64,000 bases of DNA from Mesorhizobium_K sp040049215 (lineage in GTDB: Bacteria; Pseudomonadota; Alphaproteobacteria; Rhizobiales; Rhizobiaceae), in assembly GCF_040049215.1 (NCBI RefSeq), contig NZ_JBDZDN010000002.1, forward strand, positions 620,001 to 684,000, read 5' to 3'. Below are positions 34,091 to 42,609 of this stretch, one piece after another. Numbering within the stretch: position 1 is the stretch's first letter; each line of letters begins with the position of its first letter. Under the pieces are notes generated by a model, which searched no databases, was not told where the DNA came from, and worked only from the letters and a program-made list of their open reading frames with translations. The translations under genes were made by a program, and so were the position numbers.

Positions 34091-34376
34091 CGAGCGTTAT
34101 CTCCCCCCGAGAATATTCGTCGTCTATGATCTCTTCGCCTCGATCGGGTCCCCACTCGACGGTTTCAGGCGAATTTTCAGGCCCGAGACGATCCATCTCG
34201 GAGATGATCCACTCGAGCGTGATCTTCTTGGGCCGCGCCGGCTCGATGATGCCCTTGCCGTCCTTGACGGTCAGTTCGACCGACTGCCCCGGCTTCAGGC
34301 CGAGTTCATCCAGCACCGCCTTCGGCAGACGGATGGCCGAGCTGTTGCCCCATTTGGATATCTGCACCTGTGTCAT
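34068..34376 (-). CDS. mazE: MazE-type (AbrB/SpoVT domain) antitoxin
   Basis: A 102-residue antitoxin. The N-terminal swapped-hairpin DNA-binding domain is QISKWGNSSAIRLPKAVLDELGLKPGQSVELTV (about 4-37). The acidic C-terminus, with many Asp/Glu, would wrap the toxin. It should repress its own operon through the inverted repeat just upstream and neutralise MazF. It lies downstream of ilvH on the same strand but has its own promoter region. Confidence 0.93.
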   Translation of the reverse strand: MTQVQISKWGNSSAIRLPKAVLDELGLKPGQSVELTVKDGKGIIEPARPKKITLEWIISEMDRLGPENSPETVEWGPDRGEEIIDDEYSRGEITLDDLLKGR

Positions 34377-34388
34377 GGCGGCCTCGCA

Positions 34389-34411
34389 ATGTATATCCGG
34401 CGTATATACAT
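34389..34411. promoter_or_regulatory. Inverted-repeat operator upstream of mazEF
   Basis: ATGTATAT and its exact complement ATATACAT lie 7 nt apart, 13 nt before the mazE start. The AT-rich arms overlap the likely -10 region. This is the expected place and form for MazE/MazEF autoregulation. Confidence 0.65.
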
Positions 34412-34439
34412 CCCGACTTGTCGAACTTCAACCGCTGGC

Positions 34440-35012
34440 CTACATCCCCTGCGGGCCGCGGTTCATCGCCGCCACCCCGGTGCGACAGATCTCGACCAGG
34501 CCGAGCGGCTTCATGATCGAGATAAACTGGTCGACCTTGGAACCCTTGCCGGTGATCTCGAAGATGAAATGCTCGGTGTTGGCGTCAATCACGCTGGCGC
34601 GGAAAGCGTCGGCGAGTCTCAGCGCCTCGACGCGGGAATCGCCCGTGCCGGCGACCTTGACCAGCGCAAGCTCGCGCTCCAGCGGCCGCTCCTGTCCCAG
34701 TTCCTTGGCGCGCACGGTGAGGTCGACCACGCCGTGTACCGGCACGATACGCTCGAGCTGGTGCTTGATCTGCTCCAGCACGTGCGGCGTGCCGCGCGTC
34801 ACGACGGTGATGCGCGAGAGATGCTTTTCGTGCTCGGTCTCGGAGACCGTCAGGCTCTCGATATTGTAGCCGCGGCCGGAGAACAGCCCGATCACGCGCG
34901 CAAGCACGCCCGGCTCGTTGTCGACCAGCACCGAGAGCGTGTGGCTCTCCGGCGTCTCGGTTTCCTTGGCGATGAAGTAGGCGGAGCCGGTCGGTTGAAG
35001 CTGTGCGTTCAT
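34440..35012 (-). CDS. ilvH: Acetolactate synthase small (regulatory) subunit
   Basis: A 190-residue regulatory subunit. The ACT domain begins HTLSVLVDNEPGVLARVIGLFSGRGYNIESLTV (about 24-57), the valine-binding region, and is followed by the second ACT-like domain with RELALVKV and VIDANTEHFIFEITG. It activates the catalytic subunit and gives valine feedback inhibition. It follows ilvI by 62 nt on the same strand. Confidence 0.95.
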   Translation of the reverse strand: MNAQLQPTGSAYFIAKETETPESHTLSVLVDNEPGVLARVIGLFSGRGYNIESLTVSETEHEKHLSRITVVTRGTPHVLEQIKHQLERIVPVHGVVDLTVRAKELGQERPLERELALVKVAGTGDSRVEALRLADAFRASVIDANTEHFIFEITGKGSKVDQFISIMKPLGLVEICRTGVAAMNRGPQGM

Positions 35013-35074
35013 GGTTGAATCTCGATCTGAAAAACTCTGACTAACTGCAGCGCCGCGCTTGCTTTTCTCATAAC

Positions 35075-36871
35075 TTACACCAGCTCCCTGCCCTTGGCGT
35101 CGATGGCGTTGGCCACCGCCTCGTCGGTCGCCTCGTCGGGCAGCAGCATCTCATTGTGCGCCTTGCCCGACGGGATCATCGGGAAGCAATTGGCGAGCGC
35201 CGCCACGCGGCAGTCGAAGATGACAGGCTTCTTCACCTCGATCATCTCCTTGATGGCGTCGTCGAGGTCGCCGGGCTTCTCGCAGCGTATGCCGTGGCCG
35301 CCATAGGCCTGCGCCAGCATTACGAAATCCGGCATCGCCTCCGTGTAGGAATGCGAGAGGCGGTTGCCGTGCAGCAGCTGCTGCCACTGGCGCACCATGC
35401 CCATGTACTGGTTGTTGAGGATGAATATCTTGATCGGCGCCTCGTACTGCACCGCGCAGCTCATCTCCTGGATCGTCATCTGCACCGAGGCGTCGCCGGC
35501 GATGTCGATGACCAGCGCGTCGGGATGGGCGATCTGCACGCCGAGCGCCGCCGGCAGCCCATAGCCCATCGTGCCGAGCCCGCCGGACGTCATCCAGCGG
35601 TTCGGCTGGTCGAAATGGAAATGCTGCGCCGCCCACATCTGGTGCTGGCCGACCTCGGTGGTGATGTAGGTATCGTAGCCCCTTGTGGCCTCGTAGAGCC
35701 GCTGGATGGCGTATTGCGGCATGATCACGTCGTCGCTCGGCCGGTAGGCGAAGGAGTCGCGGGCGCGCCACTTCGCGATCTGCTCCCACCACGGGTAGAG
35801 CGCCTTCTTGTCGGTCTTCACGGTCGCCCGCCACAGCCGCACCAGGTCCTCCAGCACGCGGCCGACATCGCCGATAACAGGCACGTCGGCGCGCACGTTC
35901 TTGTTGATCGAGGACGGGTCGATGTCGATGTGGATCTTCTTCGAGTTCGGCGCGAAGGCGTTGAGGCGGCCGGTGATGCGGTCGTCGAAGCGCGCGCCGA
36001 TGCAGACCATCACGTCGCAGTCGTGCATGGCCATGTTGGCCTCGTAGGAGCCGTGCATACCGAGCATGCCGAGCCAGCTCTTGCCGCTCGCCGGATAGGC
36101 GCCGAGCCCCATCAGCGTCGAGGTGATCGGGAAGCCGGTCAGGTCGACCAGTTCGCGCAGCAGCTGGCTTGCCTCCGGCCCGGAATTGATGACGCCGCCG
36201 CCGGAATAGATGACCGGCTTCTTCGCCGACGCCATCAACTCGACCGCGGCCTTGATCTTGTCGAGGTCGCCCTGGAGTTTTGGATGGTAGCTGGTGCGCG
36301 GGGCGGTCTGCGGCGGCGTGTAGATGCCTTTCGCGAACTGCACGTCCTTGGGAATGTCGACGACCACCGGCCCCGGGCGCCCTGTCGTGGCGACGTGGAA
36401 CGCCTCGTGGATCGTCGCCGCAAGCTCGTTGACGTCCTTCACCAGCCAGTTGTGCTTGGTGCAGGGCCGCGTGATGCCGACCGTATCGCATTCCTGGAAG
36501 GCGTCGGAGCCGATCAGCGAGGTCGGCACCTGGCCGGTCAGGCAGACCAGCGGGATGGAATCCATCAGCGCGTCCTGCAGCGGCGTCACCGCGTTGGTCG
36601 CGCCCGGACCGGAGGTCACCAGCATGACGCCCGGCTTGCCGGTCGAGCGGGCATAGCCTTCCGCCGCATGGCCGGCCCCCTGCTCGTGGCGCACCAGTAT
36701 ATGCTGGATGGCGTCCTGCTGGAAAAGCTCGTCGTAGATCGGCAGGACCGCGCCGCCGGGATAGCCGAACAGGTGGACGACACCGTTGTCCTTCAGCGCC
36801 TGCACCACCATTTCCGCGCCCGTCATTTCGCGATTTGGCATTTCGCGCTGGTCGTTCTGTCCGTTTGTCAT
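35075..36871 (-). CDS. ilvI: Acetolactate synthase large (catalytic) subunit
   Basis: A 598-residue thiamine diphosphate enzyme making acetolactate or acetohydroxybutyrate from pyruvate, the first common step of branched-chain amino acid synthesis. Visible: FGYPGGAVLPIYDEL, the catalytic Glu in RHEQGAGHAAEGYA, LVCLTGQVP, central FAD domain with GAYPASGKSWLGMLGMHG, and the ThDP motif GDASVQMTIQE to ILNNQYMGMVRQWQ. It is preceded by a leader peptide and attenuator, so its expression probably tracks charged branched-chain tRNAs. Confidence 0.97.
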   Translation of the reverse strand: MTNGQNDQREMPNREMTGAEMVVQALKDNGVVHLFGYPGGAVLPIYDELFQQDAIQHILVRHEQGAGHAAEGYARSTGKPGVMLVTSGPGATNAVTPLQDALMDSIPLVCLTGQVPTSLIGSDAFQECDTVGITRPCTKHNWLVKDVNELAATIHEAFHVATTGRPGPVVVDIPKDVQFAKGIYTPPQTAPRTSYHPKLQGDLDKIKAAVELMASAKKPVIYSGGGVINSGPEASQLLRELVDLTGFPITSTLMGLGAYPASGKSWLGMLGMHGSYEANMAMHDCDVMVCIGARFDDRITGRLNAFAPNSKKIHIDIDPSSINKNVRADVPVIGDVGRVLEDLVRLWRATVKTDKKALYPWWEQIAKWRARDSFAYRPSDDVIMPQYAIQRLYEATRGYDTYITTEVGQHQMWAAQHFHFDQPNRWMTSGGLGTMGYGLPAALGVQIAHPDALVIDIAGDASVQMTIQEMSCAVQYEAPIKIFILNNQYMGMVRQWQQLLHGNRLSHSYTEAMPDFVMLAQAYGGHGIRCEKPGDLDDAIKEMIEVKKPVIFDCRVAALANCFPMIPSGKAHNEMLLPDEATDEAVANAIDAKGRELV

Positions 36872-36936
36872 CGGCCTGGTTCCGTTTCTGCTCGCCTGCA
36901 GCGAATTTCGGGTCGTTTAGTCTTGTTTCGGGCAAT

Positions 36937-36960
36937 AAAAAAGGCCCCCGAGGGAGCCTT
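36937..36960 (-). terminator. Attenuator terminator upstream of ilvIH
   Basis: On the minus strand AAGGCTCCCTCGGGGGCC folds into an 8-bp GC-rich stem with one U-G pair and is followed by six T. It lies between a branched-chain-rich leader peptide and the ilvI start. Upstream of it (36965-37015) the RNA can form another stem: GCGCATGGG pairs with CCCATGCGC, enclosing GGCGG/CCGCC. That makes a classical attenuation layout. Confidence 0.75.
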
Positions 36961-36991
36961 GTGTCTGCGCATGGGTGCTGTCGCCCGGCGG

Positions 36992-37045
36992 TTACGCCGC
37001 CTTGCCCATGCGCAGTCCTACTACGAGAATGAGTGTCTTCTTCAT
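36992..37045 (-). CDS. ilvIH leader peptide (attenuation)
   Basis: A 17-residue ORF, MKKTLILVVGLRMGKAA, with Leu-Ile-Leu-Val-Val-Gly-Leu at positions 5-11, so six of seven consecutive codons are for the amino acids that the operon makes. Ribosome stalling on these codons when charged tRNA is scarce would alter folding of the downstream RNA and prevent the terminator at 36937-36960. The ORF itself covers one arm of the alternative stem. The arrangement is seen in the sequence; the mechanism follows from known amino-acid operon attenuation. Confidence 0.75.
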   Translation of the reverse strand: MKKTLILVVGLRMGKAA

Positions 37046-37250
37046 GGGCGCGGACAATAGAGGCGGACTTCGCGGCGAGTCAATCGTGTTTTTTTGCCGA
37101 TTAGCCCCAGGCCGATACGGGAGGGCCGAACGAGGGTCATCGCAATTTTAGCCATCTCCGCAACAGCTCCTCAACCATCCCCCCTCATCCGGCCTTAACC
37201 GCGGTTGGATAGCCTGATCCGACGGACAGGGCGCATAGGGACAGGACCGG

Positions 37251-39077
37251 ATGTACGCACACGAAACCTCCCGCGGCGAGGCGGTTGCGCAGGAGCGGCG
37301 CGACGCCGCCCAGAACGACAAGCGCATCCTCGGCCATGTCGTCCAGTGCGACGGCGCGCGGGCGACGATCGCGGCCTTCGCCGACGAGGAAGACGGCACC
37401 GTCACCGCTCAATGGACGGTCGGCCGCATGATCTCGATCAACCTCGGCGGCACGCGCACGGTGGGCCTCGTCTACGGCATCGGCAAGGCCGATCTCTCCT
37501 GGAACCAAGGCGCGCGCAACGCCATCGAGGTCAGCGTCGAACTGGTCGGCGAGGTGCGCGACCGCGAGGCGCCGCAGCCGCCGGTCTTCGACCGCGGCAT
37601 CACCTCCTATCCGCATGTCGGCGCCATCGCGCATCGCATCCGGACGCGTGATCTTCAGGCCGTCTACGATCTGGCTGGCCGCCACTCCATCACCATCGGC
37701 AACCTCTCCCAGGACGAAACGATCGAGGCGCGCATCGCCATAGACGACACGCTGGCGCGTCACTTCGCGATCGTCGGCACCACCGGCGTCGGCAAGTCCA
37801 CCGCCGTGTCGCTGCTGCTGCGCAAGGCGATCGAGGCGCGGCCGGACCTGCGCGTGCTGATCCTCGATCCGCACAACGAGTTCGCCGCCTCGCTGCCGGA
37901 ATATTGCGTGCGCGTCGACGCCGGTTCGCTCGACCTGCCGTTCTGGATGTTCCGGCTGGAAGAGTTCACCGAAGTGCTGTTCCGCGGCCGCGAGGCGGTG
38001 CCCGAGGAAGTCGACGTGCTGCGCGACCTGATCCCGACGGCCAAGAACCTCTACCGCAATCCGGCCGGCGGCGCCTTCCTGCGCCGGGGCGTCGACGCGC
38101 TGACCGCCGACACGCCGGTGCCCTACCGCATGGCCGACCTGATCAAGCAGATCGACGAGCGCATGGGTCTCCTCGAGAGCAAGAACGAGCGGCCGGTGCT
38201 GAAGTCGCTGAGGACGCGCATCGAATCGGCCGTCGCCGACCCGCGCTACAAATTCATGTTCGCATCGCGGCTGATCGAGGACACGATCCACGAGACGATC
38301 GGCAAGATCTTCCGCGTGCCGCATGGCGGCCGCCCGGTCACCTGCTTCGAGATGGCCGGCATGCCGTCGGAAATCGTCAATTCCGTCTGCTCGGTGCTGG
38401 CGCGCCTGGCCTTCGACCTCGCACTGTGGAGCGAGGGCAGGCTCAGGCTCCTGGTGCTCTGCGAGGAAGCCCACCGCTACATGCCCGCCGACCCGCGCCT
38501 CGGCTTCGCGCCGACGCGCCATGCCCTGTCGCGCATCGCCAAGGAAGGCCGCAAATACGGCTGCTATCTCGGCGTGGTGACGCAGCGCCCCGGCGAACTC
38601 GATCCCACCATCCTGTCGCAGTGCTCGACCTTCTTCGCCATGCGGCTGGCCAATGAACATGACCAAGCGATCATCCGCTCCGCGATCGCCGACTCCTCCG
38701 CGTCGAGCCTGGCCTTTCTGTCGTCGATGGGTCAGCGCGAGGCGATCGCCTTCGGCGAAGGCGTGGCCACCACCATGCGGCTGAAGTTCGAGCGGCTCGA
38801 CGCCAGTCTCCTGCCCGGCTCGTCCAAGCGCCACGAGGAGGAGGCCGCTGCCGGCGACGGCAACGACGTCGACCTCATCGAGATCGTCGAGCGGCTGCGG
38901 AACGTGCCGAAGGCGCCGAGCAACCTTCCCTTCGCCGAGCCCGTCAGCGCCCAGCTCCAGCCCGGCGATCCAGGCTACCGCAAGCCGGAAGCCGCGGCCC
39001 CGCGTCCGGTGCCGGACCAGGACGAGATCGATTTCGGCTACGGGCTGAAGCCCGGAAGGTTCGGCTCGCGGAGCTAA
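37251..39077 (+). CDS. HerA-like DUF87 ATPase
   Basis: A 608-residue protein. An N-terminal HAS-barrel-like domain (about 20-115) is followed by the ATPase core with Walker A VGTTGVGKSTAV near 175-186, DPHNEFAA, Walker B LLVLCEEAHRYMP near 399-411, and sensor/Arg-finger region VVTQRPGELDPTILSQCSTFFAMRL. HerA-FtsK hexamers translocate DNA, usually with a NurA or other nuclease. No nuclease gene adjoins it, so it is a stand-alone member; such genes are common in rhizobial core genomes. The last 70 residues are Pro/Glu rich and probably disordered. Confidence 0.88.
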   Translation: MYAHETSRGEAVAQERRDAAQNDKRILGHVVQCDGARATIAAFADEEDGTVTAQWTVGRMISINLGGTRTVGLVYGIGKADLSWNQGARNAIEVSVELVGEVRDREAPQPPVFDRGITSYPHVGAIAHRIRTRDLQAVYDLAGRHSITIGNLSQDETIEARIAIDDTLARHFAIVGTTGVGKSTAVSLLLRKAIEARPDLRVLILDPHNEFAASLPEYCVRVDAGSLDLPFWMFRLEEFTEVLFRGREAVPEEVDVLRDLIPTAKNLYRNPAGGAFLRRGVDALTADTPVPYRMADLIKQIDERMGLLESKNERPVLKSLRTRIESAVADPRYKFMFASRLIEDTIHETIGKIFRVPHGGRPVTCFEMAGMPSEIVNSVCSVLARLAFDLALWSEGRLRLLVLCEEAHRYMPADPRLGFAPTRHALSRIAKEGRKYGCYLGVVTQRPGELDPTILSQCSTFFAMRLANEHDQAIIRSAIADSSASSLAFLSSMGQREAIAFGEGVATTMRLKFERLDASLLPGSSKRHEEEAAAGDGNDVDLIEIVERLRNVPKAPSNLPFAEPVSAQLQPGDPGYRKPEAAAPRPVPDQDEIDFGYGLKPGRFGSRS

Positions 39078-39092
39078 GGGTCGTAGAACCGA

Positions 39093-39821
39093 CTACGGTT
39101 TCCGGACTTCGGGTCCGGAAACGGCCGAAGCTTCGATCCGCTCGGCCACCAGTTCCTGAAGCCGCCACAGATACGCATCGCGCAAATCGAGTTTCTCAAG
39201 GTGGCTGACCGTGCTGAGCAGATACTCGGCCATCGAGCCCCACCGGCCGACCGCCTTGGCCAAAACGTCGGCAATTTCTTCCACCGACAGGTTGCCTACA
39301 TAAGCGCCGGAATTCCGATCGATCGCAAAGGTCAGCGCGGGGAACGTCCCGCCGTCGACCGTAACAGTGATCCAGCGCGCGGGAAAAGAGTGCGGAATGA
39401 CATGGATTTCACGCCGCAGGAGCGAAAGCAGGTTTGTCTCGATCGAGTCGTCCGGCAAGCGATACGCAACCCCGTTGCAGCTGCCGCCGCGATCGAGCGC
39501 CAGCATCAAGCCCGGCCGATGCTCTGTTCCGCGAAACCACTTGTCCCAGCCGAGACAGAAGGAACGGCGCCACCCCCTCGCCAATGCCCTGCGCCTCTCG
39601 ACGAAGTCGAAGGCGGGATTCCAGATCAGCGATCCGTATGCAAAGACCCATATGTTGTTCCGGTCCTGTGCGGCCCGCAGGATGTCATCCGCGATCCTCA
39701 GGTAATCCTCGTCCGTGGCGGGCCGCCGACCGGATGCGAAAGGGCCGGTGACGATCTCTCCAGCGTCCTCCACAACCCGCGCGATATGATCGGGCGTTAA
39801 ACGCAGCAGACGTTTTTCCAT
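39093..39821 (-). CDS. ChaC-like gamma-glutamylcyclotransferase (second copy)
   Basis: A 242-residue protein from MEKRLLRLTPDHIARVVE, with GGGGGC upstream. Family matches: NNIWVFAYGSLIWNPAFDFVERR (about 56-78), GWRRSFCLG, MLALDRGGSCNGVAYRLPDDSIE and the C-terminal WGSMAEYLLSTVSHLEKLDLRD. It resembles the copy at 28.9-29.6 kb in layout but is clearly diverged, so the two are old paralogues. It should act on glutathione or another gamma-glutamyl compound. Confidence 0.88.
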   Translation of the reverse strand: MEKRLLRLTPDHIARVVEDAGEIVTGPFASGRRPATDEDYLRIADDILRAAQDRNNIWVFAYGSLIWNPAFDFVERRRALARGWRRSFCLGWDKWFRGTEHRPGLMLALDRGGSCNGVAYRLPDDSIETNLLSLLRREIHVIPHSFPARWITVTVDGGTFPALTFAIDRNSGAYVGNLSVEEIADVLAKAVGRWGSMAEYLLSTVSHLEKLDLRDAYLWRLQELVAERIEASAVSGPEVRKP

Positions 39822-39865
39822 GAGCTGCCCCCGTACCCCAATCCAAGCAGAAGGAGCGGGAAAGC

Positions 39866-40657
39866 TCAAGCGCAGACCCGGTTCCGCCCGGTCTTCTTTG
39901 CCTCGTAGAGGTGCTGGTCGGCGCGGCGAAACAGCGACTCCGCGCTTTCCTTGCGGTCCCAGACCGCCAGGCCGACGCTCGCGGTGACCTTGAGCCGGAC
40001 GTTACCTGACACGATCGCCATGCCGGCGATTGCCTTGCGGATGCGCTCGGCGAAACGCACCAGCAGTTCCGTGTCCATGTTGGGCGCCACCACGGCGAAC
40101 TCCTCGCCGCCGAGGCGGGCCACCACATCGTGGTAGCGGGTCATGTCCTTGAGGCAGCCGGCGACGGCTTTCAGGACCTCGTCGCCGACATCGTGGCCGT
40201 GCGTGTCGTTGATCTGCTTGAAATGGTCGAGGTCGACGACCATCAGCCCGACCGGCTTCTCGATGCGGCGGAACTCGCCGAGATATTCCTTCAGCGCGTC
40301 GTCGAAATAACGCCGGTTCTGCATGCCGGTCAGGGCATCGGTCAGCGCCGCGCGCTCGAGGTTCAGCGAGCGGGCCGACAGGGTCTCGGTCATGGCGCGC
40401 AGCTTGTTTTCTTCCCTGACCTGCTTGCGGATGAGCGGGAAGATGAAGAACAGCCCGAAAAACAGCGTGGTGGCGAGCAGCAGCCCCGTCATGAAGAGCA
40501 GCTTCGACAGATAGGCGATGTCGTCGTAGCGCTCCGGCTCCTTCAGGCCGTTGGCGATCGAAAACAGCACGTCATAGGCGTGGAAGATCATCACGCCAGC
40601 CGCAAGAATGACCGCGATGAACACAAAGAACGCGGCTTCTGACTTGTGGAGGCGCAT
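39866..40657 (-). CDS. Membrane-anchored GGDEF diguanylate cyclase
   Basis: A 263-residue protein starting MRLHKSEAAF after GGGGAGAAT. Two membrane helices (about 8-27 and 53-76) bracket a short periplasmic loop. The GGDEF domain follows: LTDALTGMQNRRYFDDAL, the active-site loop RLGGEEF at 181-187, and an intact inhibitory I-site RYHD (174-177). It should make c-di-GMP with product inhibition. The sensory input is limited to the roughly 25-residue loop. Confidence 0.92.
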   Translation of the reverse strand: MRLHKSEAAFFVFIAVILAAGVMIFHAYDVLFSIANGLKEPERYDDIAYLSKLLFMTGLLLATTLFFGLFFIFPLIRKQVREENKLRAMTETLSARSLNLERAALTDALTGMQNRRYFDDALKEYLGEFRRIEKPVGLMVVDLDHFKQINDTHGHDVGDEVLKAVAGCLKDMTRYHDVVARLGGEEFAVVAPNMDTELLVRFAERIRKAIAGMAIVSGNVRLKVTASVGLAVWDRKESAESLFRRADQHLYEAKKTGRNRVCA

Positions 40658-40793
40658 ATTCTCCCCGCCGACCATACCCGCTCGGTTATGTCACGATGCG
40701 CCTTACGGAGCGTTAACCCGGGGCACGATGGGCGCCGCGCCGGGACAGCCTGCGTCCATCGGCCGCCCTGCCTGCCGGAGGCTCGCGAACACC

Positions 40794-41738
40794 TTACAAA
40801 TCCCGGGCTTGCGGCGCGTCGGCGCCGCCGATCCGGAGCCAGTGCGGCCCGAGCTGGTTGCGGAACCAGGTGGACTGGCGCTTGGCGTATTGCCGGGTTG
40901 CGATCTTGGCGCGCTCGATCGCCTCGGCCATGGCGATCTCGCCGGCAAGTGCCGCCTGGATTTCGCGCACGCCGATCGCCTTCATCGCCGGCAACTGCGG
41001 ATCGAGGTTCAGCGCCGCCAGCGCCTTCACTTCCTCCAGCGCGCCGGCCTCGATCATGCCGTCGAAGCGCCGGTCGATGCGGGCGACGAGATCGGCGCGA
41101 TCGGGCTCGATGACGACGAAGCGGGCGCTCTCTCGGTCGATCAGCGGCTTGCCGCGCTCCGCCTGCCAGTCGAGGATCGACCGGCCCGACGTTTCCAGCA
41201 CTTCGAGCGCCCGCACGATGCGCTGGCCGTCGCCCGCGCGAAGCATCATCGCGGCCCGCGGGTCTTCGCGCATCAGGATGCGGTGGAGTTTTTCGGCGCC
41301 CTTGTCGGCCAGTTCGTAGCGCCAGCGTTCGCGGATCTGGTTCGGGATGTCGGGCATCTCGGAGATACCCTCTTCCAGGGCGCGGAAATAGAGCCCGGTG
41401 CCGCCGACGAAGATCGGCGGCGATCCGGAAAGCCTGCCGCTGTCGGCAAGCGAAATCACATCGCGCAGCCAAGCGCCGGTGGAATAGGCGACGCCGGGAG
41501 CGACGTGGCCGTAGAGCAGATGCGGCGCGCGGCGCAAATCGTCCCCGCCCGGCCGCGCGGTCAGCACGTCGAGGATGGAATAGACCTGCATGGAGTCGGC
41601 GTTGACGACGGCGCCGCCGCGGCGCTCGGCGAGATCCAGCGCCAGCCGCGACTTGCCGCTCGCGGTCGGCCCCGCTATCAGGATCGCGTTCCTGATGCGT
41701 CCTTCCCCGCCGGATTTGTCGATGCCGCTCGTCGCCAC
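40794..41738 (-). CDS. miaA: tRNA dimethylallyltransferase
   Basis: A 314-residue enzyme that adds dimethylallyl to A37 of tRNAs reading UNN codons. The P-loop LIAGPTASGKS ends at residue 30, then NADSMQVYSILDVLTARP, PIFVGGTGLYFRALEEG and the DWQAERGKP region. The C-terminus has RQYAKRQSTWFRNQL. No ATG precedes the P-loop; GTG 41738 is the fitting start and places the 5' end 17 bp inside the divergent serB gene. Both genes thus share a very short control region. Confidence 0.93.
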   Translation of the reverse strand: MATSGIDKSGGEGRIRNAILIAGPTASGKSRLALDLAERRGGAVVNADSMQVYSILDVLTARPGGDDLRRAPHLLYGHVAPGVAYSTGAWLRDVISLADSGRLSGSPPIFVGGTGLYFRALEEGISEMPDIPNQIRERWRYELADKGAEKLHRILMREDPRAAMMLRAGDGQRIVRALEVLETSGRSILDWQAERGKPLIDRESARFVVIEPDRADLVARIDRRFDGMIEAGALEEVKALAALNLDPQLPAMKAIGVREIQAALAGEIAMAEAIERAKIATRQYAKRQSTWFRNQLGPHWLRIGGADAPQARDL

Positions 41739-42609
41739 GCTGATATCCCATCCCGCCGCGCGCCGTCTGAAGCGGCCGCTGGCGACTATCGCGTCCCAGG
41801 CGGTCGGTGCAAGCGCGATCTCCTGGCTGGGCCGGGATGTCGCCTGCGATTTGGCGCTGCCGCAAGGCCTCGGCAGGAACGAGGCTGCCGCGATGCTCGC
41901 CGAGACGCTCGCTTCGGAGCCGATCGACATCGTCGTCCACGATGCCGCCCTGCGGCGCAAGAAGATACTGCTCGCCGACATGGATTCGACCATGATCGAT
42001 CAGGAATGCATCGACGAACTGGCCGACGAGGTCGGGCTGAAGGAGCGTGTCGCCGCCATCACCGCGCGCTCGATGAACGGCGAGATCGCCTTCGAGCCTG
42101 CCTTGCGCGAGCGCGTCGCGCTGATGAAGGGTCTCGATCTATCCATCGTCGACCGCATCATCCGCGACCGGCTGACGCTGGCTTCGGGCGGACGCGCGCT
42201 GGTGCGGACCATGCGCGAGCACGGCGCGTGGACGGCGCTTGTTTCGGGCGGCTTCGACGTGTTCACGTCGAAAATCGCGGCAAAACTCGGCTTCCACGAA
42301 AACCGAGCCAACCGGCTTGTCGTGGCGGACGGACGGCTGACCGGAGAGGTCGCCGAGCCGATCCTGGGACGGGCGGCCAAGGCCGAGGCGCTCTCCGACA
42401 TCGCCATCAGCCACGACGCCGACCCGCAGGACGTGCTCGCCGTCGGCGACGGCGCCAACGATCTCGACATGATCCGGCTGGCCGGCATGGGAGTGGCGCT
42501 GCACGCCAAGCCCGCGGTGGCGGCCGAGTCGAAGATGCGCATCGACCACTCAGACCTCACGGCCCTGCTCTATCTTCAAGGCTACCGCGAGGAGGAATTC
42601 GCCCGGTGA
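41722..42609 (+). CDS. serB: Phosphoserine phosphatase
   Basis: A 295-residue HAD-family enzyme, last step of serine synthesis. The nucleophile motif is ADMDSTMI (Asp86, Asp88), then IDELADEVGLK, motif II VSGGFDVF, the Lys in GRAAKAEAL and motif IV AVGDGANDLDMI. The N-terminal 80 residues form an ACT-like regulatory region. ATG 41722 gives the usual rhizobial start (MPLVATLIS), though a site at 41695 cannot be ruled out. Its stop overlaps the start of the GNAT gene. Confidence 0.94.
   Translation: MPLVATLISHPAARRLKRPLATIASQAVGASAISWLGRDVACDLALPQGLGRNEAAAMLAETLASEPIDIVVHDAALRRKKILLADMDSTMIDQECIDELADEVGLKERVAAITARSMNGEIAFEPALRERVALMKGLDLSIVDRIIRDRLTLASGGRALVRTMREHGAWTALVSGGFDVFTSKIAAKLGFHENRANRLVVADGRLTGEVAEPILGRAAKAEALSDIAISHDADPQDVLAVGDGANDLDMIRLAGMGVALHAKPAVAAESKMRIDHSDLTALLYLQGYREEEFAR

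Noticed and set aside
35156..37060. 634-codon plus-strand frame
   Set aside because: Antisense of ilvI with typical shadow composition.
37185..38834. 549-codon minus-strand frame
   Set aside because: Antisense of the HerA-like ATPase.
37251..39821. HerA-like ATPase as part of a phage defence system
   Set aside because: No nuclease, SIR2 or other defence gene is adjacent; neighbours are housekeeping genes.
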